Positions 20,198-30,302 of a stretch of DNA of 64,000 bases are shown here, piece by piece (the first letter of the stretch is position 1; each line of letters starts with the position of its first letter). Where the stretch lies: assembly GCA_021927905.1 (NCBI GenBank), contig BLLK01000020.1, positions 682,001 through 746,000 of the forward strand, read 5' to 3'. This DNA is from Chaetoceros tenuissimus. Its lineage: Eukaryota > Bacillariophyta > Thalassiosirophyceae > Chaetocerotales > Chaetocerotaceae. The notes below the pieces were generated by a model. That model had not been told where the DNA came from. It worked only from the letters and a program-made list of their open reading frames with translations, and made no database searches. Made by a program: the position numbers and the translations under genes.

Positions 20198-21128
20198 AGA
20201 GGTGTTGGACAAACTTCCATCCATTGTTTCGCGCACTTTTCAATCGTACTTCATGAGGAATGCAGACGGAATGCAAATTTTTGGGAATGGTGGAATGGTG
20301 AGAGAAGTGAGAAGCATGAGAAGTCATCCTGAGAGCATCAACATGAACATGAAGTTCAAATAATCGAGAATGTGGAATGGAGAAGTATGAGAATGTTAAA
20401 AAACCTAAGTTGGATGTTGAGATGCTAGTCGAGAAGGTGGAATGTGGAATGTAAGGACTGCGATTATACTACTAGTAGGTACTAGGTTCTTGTATGGAAG
20501 GAACGCATGACATTACGTTTTTGACTTCACTTTCGAGTAGACTACAGGAGTAAGGTAATAAAGAAAAAGGAAGGAAAAAAGCGTTTATGTCTATTTATTT
20601 TTATTCAAATATTATAGTTTTGAATCCATCGGAGTATTCCTTATTTCGGTATTTGCGTTTCAAGCCGTTCAAGCTCACAAAAATTCTCTATTTCCAATGA
20701 GGAAAAGAGAAAGGAGGAAAGAAAAGCTGAAAGAAGGAAAAACATCTGCAATTTCCCACTCTCTGTTCATGATGATTTTAAATTGAGTTCATGACTTCTT
20801 TCTCACATCCCAAGTCAAAAGTAGAATTTTGATGCAAGTAGATACAACGTTTGCATAGAGGTTTATCGTTATCATGTTATCATCCCTGAATATAATACTA
20901 TGGTATTAGTGAGGTAAAGAAACAAGCATGGTGGGTCATTGGATGTTACTCGTAAATTCAACCTTTAAACTAGAGGAATTTAGCTGACTGACAGTAGCCC
21001 GGGCACGATTGATTTCTGATACGATCGCTTGAAACGATTGAATTTGCATCTCACTTTTCTTTTTTACTTTTTTATTCAAGTGTGCGTTAGGTTTTGTCTT
21101 TTGATACATGTTTCATCAGGTCATTGAG

Positions 21129-21168
21129 TTTGATACGATAGATCTTGGATTTGATACGATAGATCTTG
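21129..21168. repeat. Direct repeat, two 19-bp copies
   Basis: TTTGATACGATAGATCTTG occurs exactly at 21129-21147 and again at 21150-21168 (21-bp period). It lies about 60 bp upstream of the next gene's open frame and may be promoter or chance duplication. Confidence 0.75.
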
Positions 21169-21220
21169 TTTTGGATAGAAATTTGCCAACACAAAATCTT
21201 CTCATATTCATATTAACTGG

Positions 21221-21889
21221 TTGAGAACGTCCAAGAATGAAAGCATATTTTATTTGCGCAACTTAGGTCGAGGTGTAACCTACAACAATGGCAGCGATCG
21301 CGATTTTCCTCGGAGCACAGGTGGTATCGTAATAATCTCAATTTTTGCTCTAGTAGTGATTGGAGCGTTTATCATAGGCGCGCTTTGTAGCAATCCAACT
21401 AAAAAATTCAATGCTCTTTTGGACAAAGCTAAGGCAAAGTTTGAGGAGAAAACAGCAACAGATGGTGCCAATGATGGTGATGATGCTCGTAGATACAAAC
21501 CACATACTGGATTCTACGATGTCTCTTGTAAAAGTAGATATAAAAAAAGAATCAAGAGAGAGGCGAACTTGATCTTTACTGACATTGGAGATGGATATGC
21601 ACTATCTGGCTTTTGTAAGGATGTCAATGGTTGTGGACAATATGATATCAAAGAAGGATATTGTACGTATGATGGTAGTTATGCATACTGGATTGAGCAC
21701 ATTAGTAAAGAGTTGGTAAATCAAGGAGCTTTTAGTGACAAAGGTACTATCGTTTTGAATCAAGGAGCTTTCAACTTTCAGAAGGGCAGTTTTGAAGGTA
21801 AATGGCTTTCAAATAGAGACGAACGTGGTACATTTGATAGATTCAAATTGAAGAATGAAGGTGTTGTTGCACATTCATATATTGCATGA
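21221..21889 (+). CDS. Single-pass membrane protein with Cys-containing C-terminal domain, 5' end uncertain
   Basis: The open frame encodes up to 222 residues but begins with TTG, and no ATG is available in frame before the membrane segment, so a 5' exon is probably missing. A plausible acceptor (gcaacttag) ends at about 21268. Visible parts are a transmembrane helix (about 36-57, GIVIISIFALVVIGAFIIGA), a juxtamembrane basic/charged segment, and a soluble domain from about 92 on. That domain has HTGFYDVSCKSRYKKR, FTDIGDGYALSGFCKDVNG, YDIKEGYCTYDGSYAYW and a twice-repeated NQGAF phrase. The domain looks beta-rich. I do not recognise a named family; similar beta-rich domains behind one TM helix occur in stramenopile gene families (recollection). 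Topology and function are not determined. Confidence 0.6.
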   Translation: MRTSKNESIFYLRNLGRGVTYNNGSDRDFPRSTGGIVIISIFALVVIGAFIIGALCSNPTKKFNALLDKAKAKFEEKTATDGANDGDDARRYKPHTGFYDVSCKSRYKKRIKREANLIFTDIGDGYALSGFCKDVNGCGQYDIKEGYCTYDGSYAYWIEHISKELVNQGAFSDKGTIVLNQGAFNFQKGSFEGKWLSNRDERGTFDRFKLKNEGVVAHSYIA

Positions 21890-22059
21890 GTTCGATGACG
21901 TATGTCCAGAGTTTCTTTTATTTTCGGGTTAGAGATAGGTCCTTTGTTATAGATTTTATCACTATCATGGTAATAATTTTTAAGTTTCACGTTACATAGT
22001 TATTCTTATCATTTATCTTCGCAAGCTCTGGATTCATCCATTTATACTGCCTTGCTGAT

Positions 22060-22311
22060 TTACATGAAATGCTTCTCAAGCTTGCATGGCTTCATATACC
22101 ATTGGCTCTTTTCCTTTTTGACTCTTATTCCCTCATATCTACTTTTATGAGTACATATTTTCAAGAAAGCGAGAGCCTCCCGTTTCGAAAGATACAAAGT
22201 ACCGACATGTCGAGGCTGTAATCCCTTTAGTTTCATTAGTTTTTCCACACGATTGCTGTGACGAAGAGGAGAGAGGCGACTGCTGCGACGGATGATTTTA
22301 GATGTAGTCAT
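22060..22311 (-). CDS. Possible small basic protein (83 aa)
   Basis: The frame starts with ATG at 22311 and encodes a basic 83-residue peptide (RRSSRLSPLRHS near the start; KYxGIRVKKEK-like tail). It has no recognised domain. It could be a real small gene or a chance frame in a 960-bp gap; I favour neither strongly. Confidence 0.25.
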   Translation of the reverse strand: MTTSKIIRRSSRLSPLRHSNRVEKLMKLKGLQPRHVGTLYLSKREALAFLKICTHKSRYEGIRVKKEKSQWYMKPCKLEKHFM

Positions 22312-22857
22312 GATTGATTGTTTGCTACTGCGTATGTTTGAGGATAGCTCTGATAGATTATGTTTGGATTGTTTCTTTTTTTATGAAGGAAAGAGATGTG
22401 TTCCTTTCTTCTTTTTTCTCAAAGTTGCTGCCAATGTCGGCAGCAACTTTTGAAGGGCTTCTTTTTGAAAAATCTCAACAATTTCACAATAAGCGCTCTC
22501 ATATGCTGATATACTCATTTATTCTAAGCGCGTTTTTGCTTTGTAAAATAATAAATGAGTCTATTCATTATAGATTGAATTGGTTTAATCAATATAGTAA
22601 TTCAAATAAAAAAGATTGGATGCATTGAATTTTTGATTTTTCCATTTTTCTGCCAAATTTTCAGATTTTTCCCGAAGCCCCTATCCCAATCGGTTTAGGG
22701 TTCTTCAGATCCATTCCTTCTACTTTTGATCAGATTCAAGATCTTCGACATGTTGGATCGATGACGATGTGGACCTTATCTCATCTTCATCCATCCATGT
22801 ATATAATAGCAGGTGTAACTGTACTTTCATAGACACAACATCCCTAAATTCTTCACC
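22312..22857. promoter_or_regulatory. Upstream region of pyruvate kinase
   Basis: The region is AT-rich. A TATA-like sequence (gtatataatag, about 22799-22809) lies roughly 50-60 bp before the pyruvate kinase ATG. An inverted pair AAAGTTGCTGCC / GGCAGCAACTTT occurs at about 22421-22452 and could form a 12-bp stem. Confidence 0.4.
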
Positions 22858-24652
22858 ATGTTTAGACAAGCATCGAAACTCCTCGCTTCTCGCACAGGAA
22901 GCCTTGCTATGGCAAGAAATGGACAGCCACAATTGGTAAAGTCGATGCTTCTCAGTACCTCATCTTCAGCAACTTCTTTGCAAAAGATTGGAAACTCATT
23001 TGACACTCCTGAACCTGCCATTGTCGGATCATGGAAGCCACAGCTAACCAAGATTGTTGCTACCATTGGACCAACCAGTGAACAGCTTCCAGTCATGAAG
23101 GATCTTGTTCGTTGTGGACTCCGAGTCATGCGTCTTAACTTTTCTCATGCAACTGTAGAAGAGGTGGAACTTCGTGTTGGAAATTTGAAACAGTGCACTG
23201 GAAGACATGGAAATATCATTACAAGTGAAGGAGATGATAGCAATGTAAGAGCTGTATTGTTGGATACTCGTGGACCAGAAATTCGTATGGGAAAACTTCA
23301 GAATGACTTTTCAGGACATGAAACTATCACACTCAAGGCGGGAGATGAAGTTACTCTTCGTACCAGTGAAGATTATGCTGATAGTGGATCAACTGAAACA
23401 GATATTTTTATTGATTATCCAAAGCTACACAAGGTTCTTTCGCCTGGATCAAAAGTATTATTGGACGATGGTGCAATTATTTTGACTGTAAAAGAAGTTG
23501 AATCTGGAAAAGAATTTCATGGAAGTGTAGTATGTACCATTGATAACACTGGTGATCTTAGATCCAGAGCAGGAGTTAACTTACCTGGTGCAGAAACTGA
23601 TCTTCCGGCAATGAGTGCAAAGGATAAGGTTGATATCAAATATGGTATGACTAAGGATGTTGACTATGTAGCAGCTTCTTTTGTACAATCAGGAGAGCAT
23701 GTACGTCAAATTAAGGCATACATGAAGGAATGTGCTGAGGAACTTGGTCTTGGCGATTCTTATCCTCTTCCTCTCGTAATTTCCAAGATGTAAGTTATTC
23801 TTACGTTGTAATTCTTTTACTGGGTATTGCCGATATGTGAGTCTAATTTTATCTGTAAATAGTGAGAGTCAAACAGCATTAAAGAATTTTGATGAGATCC
23901 TTGAAGAAAGTGACGGAATTATGGTTGCAAGAGGAGATCTTGGAGTTGAAATTCCTATTCATCAGGTGACAAATGCTCAGAAAGAAATGGTGGCAGCATG
24001 TAATGCAGTTGGAAAACCTGTAATTGTTGCTACTCAGATGCTTGAATCCATGGCAAAGAATCCAAGACCGACTCGTGCAGAAGTAGCAGATGTAACAAAC
24101 GCAGTTTACGATGGGGCAGATGCAGTAATGACCAGTGGAGAAACAGCGAAAGGAAAGTACCCTGTGGAGACAATCAAGACGATGAATGAAATAATAGCAA
24201 GTGCAGAGCAATTTGTAGTTGATAGACCAGAACTTGTAAGCTCCAGCTATGGCGGACGTGTATTTGCAAACAATCCAGAAAGTGGATGTATTGAAGCATC
24301 TATTGCGAAAGCTACTGTTGCTGCTGCACAAAAACGTGACGCATCTGCTATCATAGTTCTTGCTCAGAAGGGAGGAAATTTGCCAAGATTTGTAGCAGCA
24401 TACCGTCCGGATGTTCCAATCATTACCTTTGTACCATCTTCCAAGGTTGCAAGACAATTGATTCTTCACCGTGGTATTCATCCAGTTGTTGGTGCTCTTT
24501 CTGGAGTTTCATACCACAAGAGACCTGCTCTTGCAATCAAATACGCAAAGGATATGGGAATTGTCAGTAGTGGGGACGATGTAGTTATTGTTGGTATGGA
24601 ATCAGACGAAGATGAAGATTTTGGAACTATGAAAGTTACCTCCGTACCATAA
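22858..24652 (+). CDS. Pyruvate kinase, two exons, probably organelle-targeted
   Basis: Exon 1 runs 22858-23789 and exon 2 runs 23863-24652. The 73-bp intron has a gtaagt donor and a tgtaaatag acceptor, and the junction rebuilds KIESQTALKNFDEIL. The product is 573 residues. It converts phosphoenolpyruvate and ADP to pyruvate and ATP. Landmarks are KIVATIGPTSEQ and GLRVMRLNFSHAT (barrel start, K+/ATP site), LDTRGPEIRMG, the B domain around GDEVTLRTSED, IKYGMTKDVDYVAASFVQ, the active-site stretch SDGIMVARGDLGVEIP, TQMLESMAKNPRPTRAEVAD, and TSGETAKGKYP. The C-terminal regulatory domain is present. About 70 N-terminal residues precede the enzyme. They are Arg/Ser-rich with few acids (MFRQASKLLASRTGSLAMAR), which suggests mitochondrial import; this is inference. 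Diatoms carry several PK isoforms in different compartments. Confidence 0.95.
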
Positions 24653-25021
24653 TACCAATGCACTTATCCTTATTTAAAAAGCGGAATGTTTTTGAATATT
24701 TTTCAAGTATGAAATCATGATCAACAAATGTCTTCAAGTTCAAGTTACGTACGTAGTTCATTTGTCTTGGTTTGAATTTTGACTTCAACTTCCTTAAGGA
24801 CGCAAATCATTTTTATCCTAAAGGAAGGTATATAAGAAGGTCAGCGAAGATTTTTTTTAGGGAAAGGTGCACCTATCACAGATGATTTTAATTCTACTGT
24901 TGAAGAATGAATGCCAAACATTGCCCATAAGTAACTAATTTGTATCTTTCGCATCTTTCATTTTTTTACAAGATAGATTTCGATATCTTCACAAGCAAGG
25001 GAAATAATCGACATTAAGACC
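24653..25021. promoter_or_regulatory. Upstream region of the membrane-protein gene
   Basis: The region holds the 3' flank of pyruvate kinase, an ACGT run (24746-24755) and a TATA-like ggtatataag at about 24827-24836. No gene is visible. Confidence 0.4.
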
Positions 25022-27016
25022 ATGGACGACGAAAAAGATCTAGATGTCAAACCTGATGGAAATCACTTCCAAGAAGATTCTAGTATCACTCATAGCAGTG
25101 GTGCTATCACATATGATTTGGCGAAACCGTTCAACAGTTCTACTTATACACAGAACAAAGATGATGGGATTTCTCTATGGTCTATCGATAACGACAATGA
25201 TAACGATGATGATGAAGATAAAATCTCATATACAGCAAGCGAAAAGTTTACAGAGGATCAGTTACCTAGTCGTGCATCCATTTACCATCGAAATAATCAT
25301 TTTGAATTGGAAGAAGATATTACATCCATTGCATTAATTTCGCCAGTGACTTCTATCCCTTTCTTCATGTCTGTATTTGTTATGGTTGTGCAAGTCACTA
25401 TCTTAGCTCTTTGTATGGAAAGTCTAATAGATGAAGTAGAACCTGGTAATAGACTCCATGTTCCAGATTACAATACAGTCGAAGAAATACTTGCACAGGC
25501 ACTGGCTCTTCTTGTTTCTTTATTTACGAGTAGAGATATTGTCAGCTCGCTCAGTGTGTTCGATGTCACATATGGCAACGCTGAGGAAAATGCAGTTGCG
25601 AGTAAATGGAAGTGGTATCTCCTTAACTTTGCACGCTTTGCCATAGCAAGCCTTGGTCTTGTTGTCACATTTTGCTTCATTCTTCAAGGCACTGAGGTTT
25701 TGGATTTGTTTTTAGATTTTGCAGCTGTGCAATTTGTTTCAGAACTGGATGATATTGCGTTTCATCTTGCAAAAGCTGGCGTACTAGGAGACCAGATGCT
25801 GGATGCCACCATCAAAGCAAGCCAAGTAGAGCTCAATTATCGCCGAAAGTCAGAAGGAAACTTACGTCCTGTGAAAGTAGTTGGATACTCTTTACTTTTC
25901 TGTATGCTGATTGCTCCTTGGTCTGCCGTAAAGGTTTTTCAGAGTAGAGGAGTTTACTTCAAAGCAGACTGCCAAACATTTCATATCTACTTTGAGAATA
26001 ATTCGTTCAAAACCAATGTGTGTGATACTCTTCGTCAGCAAGGTCTAGCATGCCCTACATCTTGGAGTTCTACTAGTCTAACTTCTGTGAGGTATGAGTT
26101 ATTTAGTGACATCTATTCTGCAGACACCGATCAAAAAGGCTACATTGAAACCGAGAACCATAGACCAATCTATTATCAAAGAGGCTTTGATAATTCAGAT
26201 GCAGAGTCTGGGCCCTATAGTTGGGGTAAGATATCATACTGTCAGCAAGTTAATGCTTGGGTATTTTCGATAGAGGGATTGAAAAAAGGAGCAAATGCTG
26301 ATGACTGTTCTTGGTTAATCAAGTCGCCAGAGACTGATGCATTCAATCTTGATCAAGTACCTGAAGGTGACTGGGTAGCCTGGACCGGTAGAATAGTTGA
26401 AACAGTGGTTGACATAACATGCATAGAATGTGATGCTGGTGAGATAGCCACGGTTGGCTGCAACTTTCATGGCAATTGCTCAGCAACTGAAAGTACTTGT
26501 CAATGTGAAACTTCGTTCCTTGGTTATCAATGCGAAGTATGTGCAGCATGCGAGATCAAATCGCATAATGGCAACTTTTTTGCTTCCGCCAAAACCGAAA
26601 TATTGAGTATTGCTACAAATGAAACTGTCGCAAATGAACTGTTTCAATTCAATGAAACTTCTCTCTTTCAAATCTTGCTGAAAGATGATGTTCCGGTTGA
26701 AGTATATGATCGCCAAGTGTACTACATCGACGGCAGTAAAGGGGACTTCATGTTTCTTGTGTACACAGGTGGAACCTATTCTATTCGACTGATAACAAGT
26801 GACCAAATGGGTAGAAAAACTCTAACAGAGTACCTTGAAACATTTCACTCATTTTGGGACAGCAATTCCACTTTGCTTTTCGAAACTGAGGTAACTCGAG
26901 AAATGTCGTCCATTGGTCTGCAATGGTTCAGTGCTAGTTCGAATACAATTGCACCTTTCTCCTTTGATTGCACAAACTCGGAGTACGAAGATAAGTGTGT
27001 TCTATCCACAACGTGA
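25022..27016 (+). CDS. Multipass membrane protein with EGF-like extracellular segment (SELDDIAF family)
   Basis: This single-exon protein has 664 residues. The cytosolic N-terminus (1-100) is acidic with an Asp/Asn run. Hydrophobic helices lie at about 111-131, 155-170, 199-221 and 286-304. Between the third and fourth is the motif FVSELDDIAFHLAKAG, which I associate with an expanded diatom family of unknown function. After the last helix comes a long, probably extracellular part containing paired cysteines and an EGF-like block near 465-500 (CIECDAGEIATVGCNFHG, then NCSATESTCQCETSFLGYQC). The C-terminal domain (about 505-664) has N-glycosylation sequons and no second membrane anchor. A surface receptor, adhesion or wall-linked role is possible, but the sequence does not show it. 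The Kozak context gaccATGG is good. Confidence 0.8.
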   Translation: MDDEKDLDVKPDGNHFQEDSSITHSSGAITYDLAKPFNSSTYTQNKDDGISLWSIDNDNDNDDDEDKISYTASEKFTEDQLPSRASIYHRNNHFELEEDITSIALISPVTSIPFFMSVFVMVVQVTILALCMESLIDEVEPGNRLHVPDYNTVEEILAQALALLVSLFTSRDIVSSLSVFDVTYGNAEENAVASKWKWYLLNFARFAIASLGLVVTFCFILQGTEVLDLFLDFAAVQFVSELDDIAFHLAKAGVLGDQMLDATIKASQVELNYRRKSEGNLRPVKVVGYSLLFCMLIAPWSAVKVFQSRGVYFKADCQTFHIYFENNSFKTNVCDTLRQQGLACPTSWSSTSLTSVRYELFSDIYSADTDQKGYIETENHRPIYYQRGFDNSDAESGPYSWGKISYCQQVNAWVFSIEGLKKGANADDCSWLIKSPETDAFNLDQVPEGDWVAWTGRIVETVVDITCIECDAGEIATVGCNFHGNCSATESTCQCETSFLGYQCEVCAACEIKSHNGNFFASAKTEILSIATNETVANELFQFNETSLFQILLKDDVPVEVYDRQVYYIDGSKGDFMFLVYTGGTYSIRLITSDQMGRKTLTEYLETFHSFWDSNSTLLFETEVTREMSSIGLQWFSASSNTIAPFSFDCTNSEYEDKCVLSTT

Positions 27017-27068
27017 ACATGGTACCAGGGATACTAAGAATAAAAGTAATAATGTATGTCTTTTATAA

Positions 27069-28250
27069 TTATGCCCCGTATGCTTTTGTTGGGTCGGTAT
27101 AGCGTTTGTAGACTTTTGAAATCTTCTCCAAAGTCTCCTCATCAAGTTTGATATCGTAAGCATTGATATCTTCCTTCAATTGCTCGATAGTAGTTGCGCC
27201 AATAATTGTCGATGCAACATGTTGCCCATGATAACACCAGGAAAGAGCTAACTCGGTTGGGGTTAAACCAGCGTCTTTCGCAATATCTGCATACTTGTTT
27301 GCTGCTTCTTCATTCAAACTATTTCGATAGCGATCCATGAAACCAGGGAATAGATTCAATCTAGCATTCTTTGCGATATTTTTTGTATCGCGATACTTTT
27401 CAGTAAGAATACCACCAGCTAATGGAGAGTATGGAAGTAGTCCGACATTGTGATGATAACATGCCTCTGCCAGCCCAGATTCAAAGTCTTTTCTCACCAA
27501 AAGCGAATAACTGTTTTGGATGGAAACAATTTTAGGATAAAGATCTGGGTTATGTTTTGCCATCTCAACCATGGAACAAACACCATATGGAGTTTCATTT
27601 GATACACCAATGTAGCGAACTTTTCCTGCTTTGATTACATCATTGAGGGCACTCAACTGCTCTTCAAATGGAGTTGGATCATCCTCTTCAGCATTGGAAA
27701 TCTGGAAATCAGGTTGCCCAAAAAGTTGACCTGTGTATCTATCAGGCCAATGTATTTGTAATAAATCAATGTAGTCAGTTCCAAGTCGTTCAAGAGATTT
27801 ATCTACACTCTCCAAAATCTGCTTTTTCGAAACTCTCGTTCCACTTTCATCGTCTCTTAGCCAAGTGATTCTGTCACTTTTGCCAGCAACCTTTGTAGCT
27901 AAAATAACATCTTCACGCTTTCTTCCCTTCATAAATTCTCTCACTGCTCTGTCAGTTGCACCTTGTGTATCAGCTTTTGTAGGAACAGGATACATCTCGG
28001 CTGTATCAAGGAAATTAATACCATATTCATCCCAGGCCAGATTTAATTGTTCAACCCCTTCTTCAATTGTATTTTGCTCTCCAAATGTCATTGTACCCAT
28101 GCATACTTTCGATACTTCTAAATCACTACTACCCAACTTTACATAGTCCATCCCGTTCTTCAGAGCTGGTACAGCTTTGTTTGATACAGAGAGAGCGTTC
28201 GCTTGCTGACTAACAATAGCAGCCAACGCTAGTGTAACATGACGAACCAT
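27069..28250 (-). CDS. Aldo/keto reductase, Tas-like, with N-terminal signal-like sequence
   Basis: The ATG at 28250 is preferred over the open-frame start at 28394, giving 393 residues. It opens a hydrophobic leader (MVRHVTLALAAIVSQQANA) that looks like a signal peptide; a Leu follows the Ala-x-Ala-like cleavage site. The body is a full TIM-barrel aldo/keto reductase: KLGSSDLEVSKVCMGTMTFG, the catalytic tetrad in FLDTAEMYPVP (Asp, Tyr), ILATKV (Lys) and DLLQIHWPDR (His), then IGVSNETPYGVCS, QNSYSLL, LLPYSPLAGGILT and the NADPH-binding end with STIIGATTIEQLKEDI. It resembles bacterial Tas and related reductases. The physiological substrate is unknown. The leader may send it to the secretory route or, as a bipartite presequence, to the plastid. 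It is convergent with the preceding gene (52 bp). Confidence 0.88.
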   Translation of the reverse strand: MVRHVTLALAAIVSQQANALSVSNKAVPALKNGMDYVKLGSSDLEVSKVCMGTMTFGEQNTIEEGVEQLNLAWDEYGINFLDTAEMYPVPTKADTQGATDRAVREFMKGRKREDVILATKVAGKSDRITWLRDDESGTRVSKKQILESVDKSLERLGTDYIDLLQIHWPDRYTGQLFGQPDFQISNAEEDDPTPFEEQLSALNDVIKAGKVRYIGVSNETPYGVCSMVEMAKHNPDLYPKIVSIQNSYSLLVRKDFESGLAEACYHHNVGLLPYSPLAGGILTEKYRDTKNIAKNARLNLFPGFMDRYRNSLNEEAANKYADIAKDAGLTPTELALSWCYHGQHVASTIIGATTIEQLKEDINAYDIKLDEETLEKISKVYKRYTDPTKAYGA

Positions 28251-28493
28251 GATGATACTTGTGATTCTTTCTTGTAGAAGGTAAAAAGTGAATAGACGAG
28301 AAAGTTGATAGCAAGTTGTATTCCTATCGCTTGAAATGAAACACATTAATGAGGTGGTTTTCTTTTCTGCTTTTTGCAGCCAACACGCACACAAAGATAT
28401 TACCGTTTCTTGCCGTTAAAAGAATAATTTTGACTTTTAGCTTCAAATTTAATAAAATATCATAGTTTGCTTTTACATCTTATTAGCGAGCGA

Positions 28494-30302
28494 CTAGTTT
28501 CCTTCGTCACTATCGCTATTGCTATCGCTATCAGGAACATGACTGGCTCTTGCAAGAACTATTCTGTTGGGTGCAAGAAATGCAAATTCATCTTCATCGT
28601 CATCCAAGTCTACATTCTTGGAATGACTCTTGGTCGAAGGTGCTTCAACTGCTTCAGACTTTTCCTTTTCTTTCTCGTGCTGATCATTTTTGCTTTTCCG
28701 TCTTCTTTTTCTCTTTGATTCTCCTAGCCCTTCTACACCATTTGGAGCTAAAGCAACTAGATTGGGATCGATCCAAGAGTTTGTAATTCGAAGTAGCTCA
28801 ATGACATCGTTTGCCATTGCAGCTAGTTCTCTATGAAAGAAACTATACACAGTAGCTTGTAATTGTTCCTGAGTACTAGAATTTCCATCGCTGACTTTAT
28901 TTCTCCCAGCACGTCCACATCGATGAACATACTGCTCCAAAGATGACGGAAAGTCGTAATTGATAATGTATTCAACATTATTGCAATGGACACCTCTTGC
29001 TGCAATATCTGTAGCAAGCATAATTGGCATCTTTCCACTTCTAAAATTGTTTAATTGGGTGTCTCTCTTTTGTTGATTCATTTGGCTATGCAATGAGACA
29101 CATTGAACTCCTTCCTTCAACAGTGTCTTTTGTATAAATTGAAGTGTCTTGATTTTTCCAAAGAAAACAATCATTAGTCCTTTTCTCCTACGACCACCAC
29201 TTTTCTTTTCATTATCTCTGATTTTCTTGATAGTTGTGAGTAGCTTCTTTGGTTTCTTGTGATTACTACATACATGCAGCGTTTGAGTAATATTTGAAGG
29301 GATTGTTGATAAGTTGAGTGGACCTCGTTTTTTGTTTTTAGTAGCATCGCCTTCTTCCTCATTTGTAGAATCTTGCATATCTTGATGAGATTTATCTTCT
29401 TCGGAAAGTTTAGATTTGGTTTCATGGGATGCTGTCGCTGACGCATTCCCAACTGTTACCGAATCAATCTCTACAACGATTTTAGGTAGTGAGATCCACT
29501 TTTCACAATTTTCTCGCGCACGTTCCGGCATAGTAGCTGAAAATAAACTACATTGATCCAATTGCTTTGCCTTTTTCTGTACAAACTTGAGAATTGTATC
29601 TATTTGTTCAGACATATCAGAAGCAGTTGCCAACCGGTCTGCTTCATCCAACACAAGATATTTTATTGACTTGAAAATTCGCTGCACATCTTTGTTGGGT
29701 TCACTATCTCCTCCTCCAATACCTAAAATATCAATTAATCTCATTGGCGTTGACGCAATATTCAACCATGTACATGACTCTGATTTATTCTCGAGTAAAT
29801 TCTTGATCTGATCAGCTTTGTCCACTCCACCATAGATGGCAAGAGATTTCACAATGGATTTATTCCCTTTTGCTTTCAACTTATTTGCGGATTTACATAC
29901 GATTTTCAGAGTCTTAGATACTTGCTGTGCTAGTTCTCTAGTCGGAACAAGTACTAGACTATTGACATGGACCCCATCACTTTTCGCTTTGCGTTCCATA
30001 GACGAGTGTATTATTGGTATAGAATATGCAAACGTTTTTCCGGAACCTGTTGATGCAATCGCAACTAGGTTAATGTTTTTTTCTATTACCGGCCAAGATT
30101 GCAATTGTATACTCGATGGCTCCCACTTTGAGTTACTCTTTTGCGATTGGTTATTGAAAACATGTCTAGCTAGAGTGAAAAGAGAGGATTTCTGGTCAGA
30201 AAGGCATGTCTTGGGATAAGCTGAAGGCAAATCCAACTCCTTTGAAAGAGAACCGACAAGTTTTACTTGAATAGACATTTTAGGACTAGTCGATTTCTTC
30301 AT
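28494..30302 (-). CDS. DEAD-box RNA helicase, nucleus/nucleolus type
   Basis: This single-exon protein has 602 residues and all main DEAD-box motifs: Q-like PSSIQLQSWPVI, I ASTGSGKT, Ia PTRELA, II VLDEADRL, III SAT, IV-like MIVFFGKIKT, V ATDIAARGV and VI HRCGRAGR. Motif Ib is altered: the usual TPGR position reads STPMR. The linker between the two RecA lobes carries a charged insertion (about 285-325, Lys/Glu-rich). The C-terminus has a basic run (KRKRRRKSK), then an acidic tail. No organellar presequence is evident, so a nuclear or nucleolar role in RNA remodelling such as ribosome assembly is likely but unproven. I cannot assign a specific orthologue. Confidence 0.9.
   Translation of the reverse strand: MKKSTSPKMSIQVKLVGSLSKELDLPSAYPKTCLSDQKSSLFTLARHVFNNQSQKSNSKWEPSSIQLQSWPVIEKNINLVAIASTGSGKTFAYSIPIIHSSMERKAKSDGVHVNSLVLVPTRELAQQVSKTLKIVCKSANKLKAKGNKSIVKSLAIYGGVDKADQIKNLLENKSESCTWLNIASTPMRLIDILGIGGGDSEPNKDVQRIFKSIKYLVLDEADRLATASDMSEQIDTILKFVQKKAKQLDQCSLFSATMPERARENCEKWISLPKIVVEIDSVTVGNASATASHETKSKLSEEDKSHQDMQDSTNEEEGDATKNKKRGPLNLSTIPSNITQTLHVCSNHKKPKKLLTTIKKIRDNEKKSGGRRRKGLMIVFFGKIKTLQFIQKTLLKEGVQCVSLHSQMNQQKRDTQLNNFRSGKMPIMLATDIAARGVHCNNVEYIINYDFPSSLEQYVHRCGRAGRNKVSDGNSSTQEQLQATVYSFFHRELAAMANDVIELLRITNSWIDPNLVALAPNGVEGLGESKRKRRRKSKNDQHEKEKEKSEAVEAPSTKSHSKNVDLDDDEDEFAFLAPNRIVLARASHVPDSDSNSDSDEGN

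Larger units (their letters stand above)
19615..21220. other. Gene-poor 1.6-kb region
   Basis: No supported coding region is seen. It contains the MITE-like element (19909-20197), a purine-rich stretch (about 20280-20450, many GAA/GAGAA runs) and a direct repeat near 21129-21168. Confidence 0.5.

Noticed and set aside
23879-24481. 200-codon minus-strand frame opposite pyruvate kinase exon 2
   Set aside because: It is the antisense shadow of a conserved enzyme, with Cys/Ser/His-rich composition and no domain.
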